From positions 1 to 31,174 of IMG/VR virus record IMGVR_UViG_3300049596_000349: a DNA stretch of 31,174 nucleotides. One strand, given 5' to 3'. The DNA comes from a virus. The notes below the pieces were generated by a model. That model searched no databases, was not told the origin of the DNA, and worked only from the letters and a program-made list of their open reading frames with translations. Shown here piece after piece: positions 13,089 to 20,920 of this stretch. The position numbers were made by a program, and so were the translations under genes. Numbering within the stretch: position 1 is the stretch's first letter; each line of letters starts with the position of its first letter.

Positions 13089-13105
13089 TTTTAAATATAT
13101 GTTTT

Positions 13106-13258
13106 ATGAGATTTATAAATAATTGGCCAATGAATGTGTTTGGAATTTTTTATTTTAGATTGGTATTAGGACCCATTAAGTTTATATCTTTAGATATAGA
13201 TATTTATAGAAAATTTTATTCATTTACTTTTCTTAACTTTACAGTTAGAAACAGATGA
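13106..13258 (+). CDS. Hypothetical 50-aa aromatic-rich protein
   Basis: ATG at 13106 gives 50 codons: MRFINNWPMNVFGIFYFRLV then a Phe/Ile/Tyr-rich remainder ending FTVRNR. Hydrophobic with 11 Phe/Tyr after position 10; it may be membrane-associated, but no clean helix is obvious. Its stop overlaps the next start (ATGA), as do the following two genes, which argues for a real translated frame in a coupled series. The very A/T-rich sequence could also produce such a frame by chance, so confidence is moderate. Confidence 0.4.
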   Translation: MRFINNWPMNVFGIFYFRLVLGPIKFISLDIDIYRKFYSFTFLNFTVRNR

Positions 13259-13389
13259 AGAAACAATCAGAGGTTAGGACAATGGTGAAAAGGTTTATTA
13301 GTAGACCTGGAATTCACGCTAAAACAAAGACATCTAAGATGAAGTCATCTAAGAACTATAAGAAACAATATAAAGGTCAAGGAAAATGA
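13255..13389 (+). CDS. Small very basic protein (44 aa)
   Basis: 44 aa: MKKQSEVRTMVKRFISRPGI, then HAKTKTSKMKSSKNYKKQYKGQGK. The RPGxHAKTKTSK…SKNYKKxYKGQG pattern is one I recall from small conserved proteins of Bacteroidota phages near structural genes; no function is established to my knowledge. About 35 % Lys/Arg, no hydrophobic core, so probably disordered until bound to nucleic acid or a virion protein. Start and stop overlap both neighbours by 4 nt (ATGA), indicating coupled translation. Confidence 0.75.
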   Translation: MKKQSEVRTMVKRFISRPGIHAKTKTSKMKSSKNYKKQYKGQGK

Positions 13390-13793
13390 AAGTACAAAAC
13401 TATAGCATAGTTGCTCCAAGTATAAACGACACTGTCTTTGGTACAGCAAATGGCGACACGGTCAATTTTAATGTCCAAAGCCTTTTAGCGTTAAATTCAG
13501 TTCCATTGATAAACTCTACTGCAACCTTAACTGCGGCTACTATATCAAGCACAAACACATACTTTACATCAGCGACTCCTGGGGCTAATTTTGCAATAAC
13601 AATGCCAACGGCTAGCTCATCAATCAACGGTGCTAAGTACGTTATTATGTCTACAGCTACACGTCTAGTTACAACATGGATCACTCCTGGAGCAGTAGGT
13701 ATATTAGGTATAGCACCTCCTACATTGTCAGCAAATACACCTATTTGTCTTCAGTACGACAATGCTACTACTGCATGGTATATATCTATGTAA
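13386..13793 (+). CDS. Virion-type beta-rich protein (135 aa)
   Basis: 135 aa, rich in Thr, Ser, Ala and Asn, almost no charged residues: MKVQNYSIVAPSINDTVFGT … TLTAATISSTNTYFTSATPG … FAITMPTASSSINGAKYVIM … TAWYISM. The composition and the FAITMPTASS-NGAKYVIMSTA stretch are like short phage fibre/head-fibre tips that trimerise into beta prisms. No signal peptide. Likely a small fibre, decoration or tail-tip component. Its ATG overlaps the stop of the basic 44-aa gene. Confidence 0.65.
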   Translation: MKVQNYSIVAPSINDTVFGTANGDTVNFNVQSLLALNSVPLINSTATLTAATISSTNTYFTSATPGANFAITMPTASSSINGAKYVIMSTATRLVTTWITPGAVGILGIAPPTLSANTPICLQYDNATTAWYISM

Positions 13794-13804
13794 CGAATTT
13801 TTAC

Positions 13805-13837
13805 TATATTTGTAACAAATTAAATTAAATAAAATGG
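13805..13837 (+). promoter_or_regulatory. Promoter and leader (copy 1 of identical 29-nt element)
   Basis: TATATTTG (13805-13812) is an exact -7 box. From TTTG at 13809 through the start codon to 13837 the sequence is identical for 29 nt to 19782-19810 before the 363-aa gene. The shared leader is A/T-only after TTTGTAAC. No clear TTG -33. Confidence 0.65.
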
Positions 13838-14079
13838 AAGATAAAAAAATCTCAGACGAAGAGTTAGATAAACTTAGGTCTTTAAACCAGTCTTACAAGG
13901 ACTTAAAATTTCAAATAGCTGACATCGAGGTAACATTCTCTCGTTTAAAGAGTCAGAAAATCTCTACTATCGCTAATCTAGAAACATCTGCGTATGATCT
14001 TTCATCTTTTCAGGATGAACTGATTGCAAAGTACGGTGCAGATATCAAGATTAATCTTCAAACAGGTGAATATAATTAG
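13834..14079 (+). CDS. Small coiled-coil protein (81 aa)
   Basis: 81 aa, acidic, almost entirely helical with heptad-like spacing through residues 5-65 (SDEELDKLRSLNQSYKDLKF … FSRLKSQKISTIANLETSAY). It ends AKYGADIKINLQTGEYN. Similar short coiled-coil proteins (…DEELxKLxxLN…LKxQIxDIE…) are common just upstream of the packaging genes in Bacteroidota phages, from recollection rather than search. A chaperone, adaptor or scaffold-like role is conceivable but unproven. First gene of the packaging operon, transcribed from the promoter at 13805; the stop overlaps the GTG of the next gene. Confidence 0.7.
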   Translation: MEDKKISDEELDKLRSLNQSYKDLKFQIADIEVTFSRLKSQKISTIANLETSAYDLSSFQDELIAKYGADIKINLQTGEYN

Positions 14080-14287
14080 AAAAATATCTATAGGTCCAGA
14101 CTACATGAAGTGCATGCACTACGTGGTTGGGCAGGAGGTCTTAGATAGGACGTATAGAATTGAGTCTATACTTTCAGAAAAGGACGGGTCTATATGTATA
14201 TGGATAATTAAGGATGGAGAGATAATAAAATGGAAGCAGTTCTCTAGTACAATGCCAATTTCAATAGAATTTAAAATTGATTTTTAA
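14066..14287 (+). CDS. Conserved-type small phage protein (73 aa), GTG start
   Basis: Read from GTG at 14066 (14-nt overlap with the previous gene), 73 aa: VNIIRKISIGPDYMKCMHYV then VGQEVLDRTYRIESILSEKD … WIIKDGEIIKWKQFSSTMPI … EFKIDF. The KISIGPDYxxxMHYxVGQEV start is one I associate with a conserved family of unknown function beside terminase genes of Bacteroidota phages. Beta-rich, small single domain. An in-frame ATG exists 14 codons upstream (14024), but it would give a 56-nt overlap and an atypical N-terminus. The stop TAA overlaps the next ATG (TAATG). Confidence 0.65.
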   Translation: MNIIRKISIGPDYMKCMHYVVGQEVLDRTYRIESILSEKDGSICIWIIKDGEIIKWKQFSSTMPISIEFKIDF

Positions 14288-14847
14288 TGAAGTCACCCTA
14301 CTGTTTTATCATCAAGCCATTTGATGGGAGACGGTATGACAACTTAAGGACGTATGGTGACATAAGCTTCATCATAAGTTCTTCTCAAGACGATCATACT
14401 GTGTCTAATAGATTCGCTATAGTTGAGTCTGTGCCTATATACTATGACGGACCTGTACTACCAGGAGACCTAGTAGTTGTTCACCATAACGTGTTTAAGT
14501 TTTACCATGACATGAAGGGCAGACAGAAGTCTAGCTGGCACCATCTTATTGATGACTATTTTATTATTGAGCCAGAACAGATGTACTTATATAAGCGAGG
14601 CACTGAAGACTGGAAGGCTACACCACCATTTCTATTTATAAAGCCAATCGACTCTGAGGATAAGATGTTTACAAATCTAGGCAGGTTTGAAGAACTTTGG
14701 GGTGAGATAGTATACAAGAACGATGACTTCACTTCGGCAGAGGTGGGGGATGTGGTGTCATTCACACCAGAGAGCGAGTACGAATTCAAGATAGATGGAG
14801 AGGTTCTTTACAGGATGTTTAATAAGAACATATGTCTAAAAAAATAG
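14287..14847 (+). CDS. Possible tandem GroES-like barrel protein (186 aa)
   Basis: 186 aa that read as two repeats. Repeat 1 (about 5-105): FIIKPFDG, then IVESVPIYYDGPVLPGDLVV, then FFIEP-like IIEPEQMYLYK. Repeat 2 (about 113-186): FLFIKPID, GEIVYKNDDFTSAEVGDVVS, FTPESEYEFKIDGEVLYRMF and a NKNICL end. Repeat 2 follows the order of GroES strands (…GEV…VGDxVxF…IDGEVLxxMxxxDI…) and resembles the phage GroES encoded at 7355. Neither repeat shows a clear mobile loop (the SSG-LIM type), so co-chaperonin activity is uncertain. Placed just before the terminase genes, it could be a virion or assembly protein using the same fold. Tentative. Confidence 0.55.
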   Translation: MKSPYCFIIKPFDGRRYDNLRTYGDISFIISSSQDDHTVSNRFAIVESVPIYYDGPVLPGDLVVVHHNVFKFYHDMKGRQKSSWHHLIDDYFIIEPEQMYLYKRGTEDWKATPPFLFIKPIDSEDKMFTNLGRFEELWGEIVYKNDDFTSAEVGDVVSFTPESEYEFKIDGEVLYRMFNKNICLKK

Positions 14848-15107
14848 AGATACTAGAGGCTGGTAAGGCGGCAATTGATGAGCTTATAAAGGTGCTTAAG
14901 TCTCCTATAATAACTCACGCTGAGGACGATCTATCGGCAGATAAGTTGAAGAATGCTGCTGCGTCAAAGAGGTTAGCATTTGAGGATGCACTGTCTATGT
15001 TGTATAAGATAGAGGAGGAGGAGAACAGAGAGAATGACGTTCCAGTAAAGGACATAAGCATGCAGGGGTTTGCCGAGGGAAGGGCTAAGATAAAGAATGG
15101 AAAATAG
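14832..15107 (+). CDS. Putative small terminase-type protein (91 aa)
   Basis: 91 aa, mainly helical: MSKKIEILEAGKAAIDELIK, HAEDDLSADKLKNAAASKRL, FEDALSMLYKIEEEENREND, then GFAEGRAKIKNGK. Short, acidic/basic helical proteins directly before the large terminase gene often act as the small, DNA-recognising terminase subunit. No helix-turn-helix is clear and similarity alone does not prove it. It overlaps both neighbours (16 and 11 nt), suggesting coupling with the large terminase. The alternative is an unrelated conserved helical protein of this gene block. Confidence 0.5.
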   Translation: MSKKIEILEAGKAAIDELIKVLKSPIITHAEDDLSADKLKNAAASKRLAFEDALSMLYKIEEEENRENDVPVKDISMQGFAEGRAKIKNGK

Positions 15108-17319
15108 ACTATATAGTATAATCACAGACTGCATCCCAAAGGGTGTAGTATCTACAAAGAACAAGTTCAAGACTTGGGCTTACGGATACAATAGTGACTA
15201 CGATGTAATAGTTATATCTAAGGATGGTACCATAGGTGAAATATATGAAGTAAACAGCATAAGGATTGCACTACCACCAGCACCAGCAGAAGTTGATGAC
15301 AAAAATAATAGATGGTCCCCACACGAGTACGACAAAGACTTATTAAGAATAAAGACAATATTTGACTGGAATAGGAGAGATAATAAATTTAAGTCTCAGT
15401 ACATAGACTATATAGAGAGAGAGTTTGACAGACGTGATTCTGGGTATTGGTTTATGAACAACAACAAGAAGACATACATAACGGGTACACACTACATGTA
15501 CCTACAGTGGACAAAGATAGATGTAGGTCTGCCAGACTTTCGTGAATCAAACAGGATATTTTACATATTTTGGGAGGCTTGCAAGGCTGACGATAGGGCG
15601 TTTGGTATATGCTACTTAAAGAATAGACGTTCTGGATTTTCATTCATGTCTTCTGGAGAGGTGTGCAATACTGGCACGATTGTTCGTGACTCTAGGATAG
15701 GCATACTATCTAAAACTGGTAATGATGCCAAGAAGATGTTTACCGATAAGGTGGTCCCAATAGTTAGAAACTATCCGTTCTTCTTTAAGCCTGTGCAGGA
15801 TGGTATGGACAACCCAAAGACAGAGCTATCATTTAGAGTTCCAGCCAGCAAAATTACAAGAAAAAATATTGACGAGGAGAAGAACAACGACATTGACGGA
15901 CTAGACACTACTATTGACTGGAAGAATACAGCTGACAATAGCTATGACGGTGAAAAGTTACTGCTGCTTGTTCATGACGAATCTGGCAAGTGGCTTAAGC
16001 CTGAAAATATTTTAAATAACTGGCGAGTTACCAAGACGTGTCTACGATTGGGTAGCAGAATTATAGGCAAGTGTATGATGGGTTCAACGTCTAACGCACT
16101 TTCTAAGGGTGGTGATAACTTCAAGAAACTTTATAACGATAGCGACCCTAAAAATAGATCTGCAAATGGTCAAACAAAGAGCGGTCTGTACTCATTATTC
16201 ATTCCAATGGAGTGGAACTATGAGGGCTATATTGATGAATTTGGATGGCCTGTACTGGAAGATCCATCTAAGGCAGTAGTAGGAATAGACGGAAACAAGA
16301 TACAAAATAGCGTTATAACATATTGGAACAACGAGGTGTCATCATTGAAGTCTGACGCTGACGCACTAAATGAATTTTATAGACAATTTCCTAGAACGGA
16401 GTCTCATGCTTTTAGAGATGAGTCCAAGCAGTCTATCTTCAATTTGACTAAGATATATCAACAGATAGACTACAATGACTCTTTGATAAAGGAGAGATTC
16501 CTTACTAGGGGGTACTTCCACTGGTTAAATGGTGAGAAAGATTCAAAGGTGGTGTGGACTCCAGATCCAAAGGGACGATTCAATGTATCTTGGGTACCAG
16601 AGGTATCTCTAAGAAATAATGTGATAACTAGGAACGGTAAGAAATACCCAGGCAATGAGGGTATGGGGGCATTTGGGTGTGACCCATACGACATATCTGG
16701 AGTAGTTGGTGGTGGTGGATCTAATGGTGCACTTCACGGTATGACAAAGTTTCATATGAATAATGGTCCGACTAACGAATTCTTTTTAGAGTATGTTGCC
16801 AGACCACAAACAGCAGAGATATTCTTTGAGGATGTCTTAATGGCTTGTATTTTTTATGGCATGCCCATACTGGCAGAAAATAATAAGGCTAGACTATTGT
16901 ATCATTTTAAGAATAGGGGATACAGGGGATACTCAATGAACAGGCCAGATAAACACCTTAACAAGCTATCTAAGACAGAGTTAGAGATAGGTGGGATACC
17001 CAACTCATCTGAGGACGTAAAGCAGGCTCACGCATCATCTATTGAGTCTTATATTGAGGAGTATGTTGGACTAGATACAGAGGGTACGTATAGAGATTCG
17101 AGCAATATGGGGTCTATGTATTTTACAAGAACACTTGAGGATTGGGCAAGATTTGATGTTAATAATAGAACTAATTTTGATGCATCAATTAGCTCTGGTT
17201 TAGCCATAATGGCGACACGAAGGTATATGTTTGTGCCAGAGTCTAAAGAATCAAAAATAAGTATTAAATTTGTAACATACGATAATCGTGGAACAAGAAG
17301 CGAAATTATAAAAAAATAA
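15097..17319 (+). CDS. terL: Terminase large subunit
   Basis: 740 aa, as expected for large terminases of Bacteroidota/crAss-like phages. ATPase: YLKNRRSGFSF at 173-183 takes the Walker A place, with Arg-Arg rather than the usual Gly-Lys-Ser/Thr. LLLLVHDE at 288-295 is Walker B with the catalytic Glu, and GSTSN at 329-333 is the coupling motif. The nuclease (RNase H-fold) half begins about 520: FGCDPYD with Asp529, ILAENN with Glu594 as the second metal ligand, and a later acidic helix (about 655-680). It cuts and translocates DNA into the prohead through the portal. Encoded between the small-terminase candidate and the portal, with which it shares TAATG. Confidence 0.93.
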   Translation: MENRLYSIITDCIPKGVVSTKNKFKTWAYGYNSDYDVIVISKDGTIGEIYEVNSIRIALPPAPAEVDDKNNRWSPHEYDKDLLRIKTIFDWNRRDNKFKSQYIDYIEREFDRRDSGYWFMNNNKKTYITGTHYMYLQWTKIDVGLPDFRESNRIFYIFWEACKADDRAFGICYLKNRRSGFSFMSSGEVCNTGTIVRDSRIGILSKTGNDAKKMFTDKVVPIVRNYPFFFKPVQDGMDNPKTELSFRVPASKITRKNIDEEKNNDIDGLDTTIDWKNTADNSYDGEKLLLLVHDESGKWLKPENILNNWRVTKTCLRLGSRIIGKCMMGSTSNALSKGGDNFKKLYNDSDPKNRSANGQTKSGLYSLFIPMEWNYEGYIDEFGWPVLEDPSKAVVGIDGNKIQNSVITYWNNEVSSLKSDADALNEFYRQFPRTESHAFRDESKQSIFNLTKIYQQIDYNDSLIKERFLTRGYFHWLNGEKDSKVVWTPDPKGRFNVSWVPEVSLRNNVITRNGKKYPGNEGMGAFGCDPYDISGVVGGGGSNGALHGMTKFHMNNGPTNEFFLEYVARPQTAEIFFEDVLMACIFYGMPILAENNKARLLYHFKNRGYRGYSMNRPDKHLNKLSKTELEIGGIPNSSEDVKQAHASSIESYIEEYVGLDTEGTYRDSSNMGSMYFTRTLEDWARFDVNNRTNFDASISSGLAIMATRRYMFVPESKESKISIKFVTYDNRGTRSEIIKK

Positions 17320-19748
17320 TGGATAAATCACCAGTTATAATCAATCAATACCCGTTTCCAAATCAAATGGCATCTGAGGAAGAGAAGTCTACTGAAAAAT
17401 ACGGGTTAAATGTTGGCAAGGCCATAGAGGGCGAATGGTTTAAAAGAAGGAATAATTCCTGTAGGTTTTACGACCAACGGGGAGAGTTTAATAGACTTAG
17501 ACTATACGCTAGGGGTGAGCAGCCTATACAGAAGTACAAGGACGAGTTATCTATAAATGGAGACATGTCTATGTTAAATCTAGACTGGACCCCCATACCC
17601 ATCATACCCAAGTTTGTAGATATCGTAGTTAACGGTATGTCAGACAGACTGTTTGAAATAAGGGCTGAGTCTCAAGATGTTATGTCTGCTGAGAAGAAGA
17701 ACATATTTCAAGATATGATTGAGTCTGACATGGTAGCAAAAGATTTTTTGACTCTTACCAAGGAACAGTTTGGTATAGATGCATTTAATGTTGATCCAGA
17801 GGAATTGCCAGAGAATGATGAGGAATTGTCATTGTATATGCAGTTAAAGTATAAGCCAAGCATAGAAATAGCACAAGAGGTTGCAATCGATACACTTCTT
17901 AAGATGAATGATTATTCGGAAACAAGAAAGCTAGTAGATTATGACTTGACTACTATTGGTATAGCGTGTGTTAAACATTCGTTCTTACCAAATGATGGAG
18001 TTAATATTGAGTACGTAGACCCAGCCAATTTGATACATAGCTATACAGATAAGGCTGACTTTTCTGATTGTTATTATTTTGGTGAGGCAAAGCAGGTACA
18101 CTACACTGAATTATTAAAGATAAATCCAAACTTAACGGATGAAGAATTAACGGAAATTAAAAATGCTGGTTCAGCTTGGACTAGTTATTTTCCTATAATT
18201 AGAAGTTATCAAGATGATGCCTTTCAAAATGAAGTTGTTACGTTGTTATACTTTAACTATAAAACGTCTAAGCACTTTGTATGGAAAAAGAAGATACTAG
18301 AAAATGGTGGTGAAAAGGTAATAAGAAAGGACGAGTCATTTAATCCTCCAATTGAGGAGGGTATGATGTTCGAGAAGGTTGAGGCAGTAAGAGACGTGTG
18401 GTATGATGGCATACTTGTAGCTGGTTCAAACCTTTTATTAAAGTGGGAGTTGATGCGTAACATGGTTCGTCCTAAGTCTGCAACGCAGATGGCACTACCA
18501 AATTACGTATTGCATGCACCTAGAATGTATAAGGGTATGAAGGAGTCTCTAGTTAGACGAATGATCCCATTTGCTGATCAGATACAATTGACTCACCTTA
18601 AGCTTCAGCAGGTAATGGCTAGAGTTGTTCCTGATGGGGTATTTATTGATGCAGATGGTATCAACGAGGTTGACTTGGGTACTGGTGCAGCATACAATCC
18701 AGAGGACGCACTCAAGTTGTACTTCCAGACGGGTAGTGTTATTGGTAGAAGTTATACACAAGATGGTGACTTTAATAACGCAAGAATTCCTATTCAAGAG
18801 TTAAACTCAAATAGCGGTCAAGCAAAAATGGGTGCACTTATTAATAACTACAACCACTATCTAAACATGATTAGAGATGTGACGGGCATTAATGAGGCTA
18901 GAGATGGAACGTCACCTCATCCAGATGCATTAGTTGGTGTACAGAAGTTAGCTGCTATGAATTCTAATGTAGCTACTAGACACATACTAGAGGCTGGTCT
19001 TAACATCACCAAGCGTTTGGCTACATGTATATCAATCAGGGTTGCGGACATACTAGAGTATTCTGATTTTGCTGAAGAGTTTGCTATGCAAATTGGCAAG
19101 TATAATGTTTCTATAATAAACGATGTAAAAGATTTATATTTACATGACTTCGGAATATTTATAGAGTTATCTCCAGATGAAGAGCAAAGAGCAAACCTAG
19201 AGACCAACATACAGATAGCGTTACAACAACAGACAATTGACCTAGAGGATGCAATTGACATACGAAATATCAAGAACATTAAGCTTGGCAATGAGTTGCT
19301 AAAGGTTAAGAGACGTAAACGAATGGAGAAGCAGCAGCAGGACAAGCAGATGGAATACCAGATGCAAATGCAGACAAACATGCAGACTCAACAGGCAGCA
19401 GCAGAACAAAAGGCTCAATTGTTTCAAATGGAATCTCAATCTAAGATCCAGATTAAGCAGGCAGAGGCTGAGTATGCTATACAGCAGTTGAGAGCAGAGG
19501 CTGATCTAAAGAAGGAGTTAATGGCAATAGAGTTTGACTATAACATGCAACTAAGGGGCATGGAGTCAGATCAATTAATGAGTAGAGAGAAAGAGAAAGA
19601 AAAGGCAAAGGATAACAGGATTGACTTACAGGCAACTAGACAGTCAGACCTTATTAACCAAAGAAAAAATAATCTTCCGCCTTTAAACTTTGAGAGTAAT
19701 GAGGATTCACTTGACGGATTTGACTTAGAATCATTTAGTCCTAGATAA
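17319..19748 (+). CDS. Portal protein
   Basis: 809 aa. The early region (about 35-110) has EGEWFKRRNN … NRLRLYARGEQPIQKYKDEL … NLDWTPIPIIPKFVDIVVNG, typical of large portal proteins in Bacteroidota phages. It continues through a mixed alpha/beta core with MIRDVTGINEARDG at about 516-530, as seen in portals before the tunnel helix. The C-terminal part (about 640-770) is a long Gln/Met/Lys-rich coiled coil, then a polar tail ending DLESFSPR. As a dodecamer it forms the DNA entry channel and docks TerL. Position between terL and the capsid genes supports it. Confidence 0.88.
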   Translation: MDKSPVIINQYPFPNQMASEEEKSTEKYGLNVGKAIEGEWFKRRNNSCRFYDQRGEFNRLRLYARGEQPIQKYKDELSINGDMSMLNLDWTPIPIIPKFVDIVVNGMSDRLFEIRAESQDVMSAEKKNIFQDMIESDMVAKDFLTLTKEQFGIDAFNVDPEELPENDEELSLYMQLKYKPSIEIAQEVAIDTLLKMNDYSETRKLVDYDLTTIGIACVKHSFLPNDGVNIEYVDPANLIHSYTDKADFSDCYYFGEAKQVHYTELLKINPNLTDEELTEIKNAGSAWTSYFPIIRSYQDDAFQNEVVTLLYFNYKTSKHFVWKKKILENGGEKVIRKDESFNPPIEEGMMFEKVEAVRDVWYDGILVAGSNLLLKWELMRNMVRPKSATQMALPNYVLHAPRMYKGMKESLVRRMIPFADQIQLTHLKLQQVMARVVPDGVFIDADGINEVDLGTGAAYNPEDALKLYFQTGSVIGRSYTQDGDFNNARIPIQELNSNSGQAKMGALINNYNHYLNMIRDVTGINEARDGTSPHPDALVGVQKLAAMNSNVATRHILEAGLNITKRLATCISIRVADILEYSDFAEEFAMQIGKYNVSIINDVKDLYLHDFGIFIELSPDEEQRANLETNIQIALQQQTIDLEDAIDIRNIKNIKLGNELLKVKRRKRMEKQQQDKQMEYQMQMQTNMQTQQAAAEQKAQLFQMESQSKIQIKQAEAEYAIQQLRAEADLKKELMAIEFDYNMQLRGMESDQLMSREKEKEKAKDNRIDLQATRQSDLINQRKNNLPPLNFESNEDSLDGFDLESFSPR

Positions 19749-19777
19749 TTATAAAAAATAAAAATAAAAAAAAGTTA

Positions 19778-19810
19778 TAACTTTGTAACAAATTAAATTA
19801 AATAAAATGG
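19778..19810 (+). promoter_or_regulatory. Promoter and leader (copy 2 of identical 29-nt element)
   Basis: TAACTTTG (19778-19785) is an exact -7 box. From 19782 to 19810 the sequence equals copy 1 at 13809-13837, including the ATGG start context. It drives the scaffold candidate and probably the major capsid gene. Confidence 0.65.
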
Positions 19811-20898
19811 GAGAAGAATTTAAAGTAAGAGCAGTAGAGTTTGAGGAAAAGGGTGTAGCAGAAATTGAGGATCAATTGCTAAAGGAGCATGATGAGAAAG
19901 TAAATGGAACACCTGCCCCTAGCAATACAGAGAATATAGAGTTTTCTACATCGGTAGGAGAGAACATTTCTGAAGATCTAGATGATAATAGAGTTCTTTC
20001 ATATCTTGGGAAAAGATGGAATCGAGAGATTACATCGTTAGATGAATTGGCAGACCAACGTAGGGATAACGAAGAGTTACCTGAAGATGTGTCTACCTTT
20101 TTAAAGTATAAAAAAGAAACAGGACGAAGTATCCAAGACTTTATTCAATTGAGTAAAGACTATGATACTGAAGAACCAAATTCTTTGTTGTTTGAATATT
20201 ATAAGAGTCAAAATGCAGATTTAGACGCTGAAGATATTAAGTTTGATATAGAAAGTAATTTTTCATATGATTCAGATTATGATGATGAAAAAGATATCAA
20301 GAAAAAACAAATAGCAAAGAAAAAAGAGCTTGCTAAAGCTAAGAAGTATTTCAACGAAATGAAAGAACAGTACAAGGTTCCACTTGAGTCAAGGGAGTCT
20401 TTTGTTCCACAAGAAGAGAAAGATGCTTATAATGCTTACAAGAAAAATAGAGAGTCTTCCTCACTTAACGATGAAGAGCAACAGAAGAGGTCTAGGTATT
20501 TCTCTGACAAAACAAATGAATTATTTTCAGATAAATTCGAAGGTTTCGGGTTTAATATTTCTGAGAACAAGAAGTTAGTTTATAAGCCAGCAGAACCAAA
20601 AACCTTATTGCAAGAACAAGCTAATTTAAGTGGCTTCATTTCGAAGTTCTTAAATGATGATGGATATCTTGCAGATGCTGAAGCCTTTCACCGTGCTATT
20701 TCTGTAGCCTCAAATCCAGAAAAGTTTGCTAAGTTCTTTTATGAGCAAGGCAAATCAGAAGCAATTGATGGTGTATCTAGGGAATCAAAGAATATTGACA
20801 TGACTAGACAAACACCTCAAAACGCTCCTAGTACTGGAATGCAGGTTAGAGTTTTAGATCAAGAACGTGGAAGCCGATTAGTAATAAAAAAACGTTAA
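19807..20898 (+). CDS. Putative scaffold/capsid assembly protein (363 aa)
   Basis: 363 aa, highly charged with acidic N-terminal two thirds (DEKVNGTPAPSNTENIEFST, EDLDDNRVLSYLGKRWNREI) and a helical Lys/Glu block at about 160-200 (KDIKKKQIAKKKELAKAKKY). Another helical part lies at 270-320, and a basic end GSRLVIKKR. No catalytic motif, no hydrophobic core typical of a shell protein. A gene of this kind between portal and major capsid is usually the scaffold, and the extended charged helical composition fits. It may instead be a capsid-internal protein. No protease gene or protease motif was noticed nearby. Confidence 0.6.
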   Translation: MGEEFKVRAVEFEEKGVAEIEDQLLKEHDEKVNGTPAPSNTENIEFSTSVGENISEDLDDNRVLSYLGKRWNREITSLDELADQRRDNEELPEDVSTFLKYKKETGRSIQDFIQLSKDYDTEEPNSLLFEYYKSQNADLDAEDIKFDIESNFSYDSDYDDEKDIKKKQIAKKKELAKAKKYFNEMKEQYKVPLESRESFVPQEEKDAYNAYKKNRESSSLNDEEQQKRSRYFSDKTNELFSDKFEGFGFNISENKKLVYKPAEPKTLLQEQANLSGFISKFLNDDGYLADAEAFHRAISVASNPEKFAKFFYEQGKSEAIDGVSRESKNIDMTRQTPQNAPSTGMQVRVLDQERGSRLVIKKR

Positions 20899-20920
20899 AC
20901 AATTTAAAAACTAAAAAAAA

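Noticed and set aside
18917-19381. Minus-strand 154-codon frame inside the portal gene
   Set aside because: It mirrors the Gln/Ala-rich coiled coil of the portal and is Cys/Ser/Ile-rich as expected for an antisense artefact.
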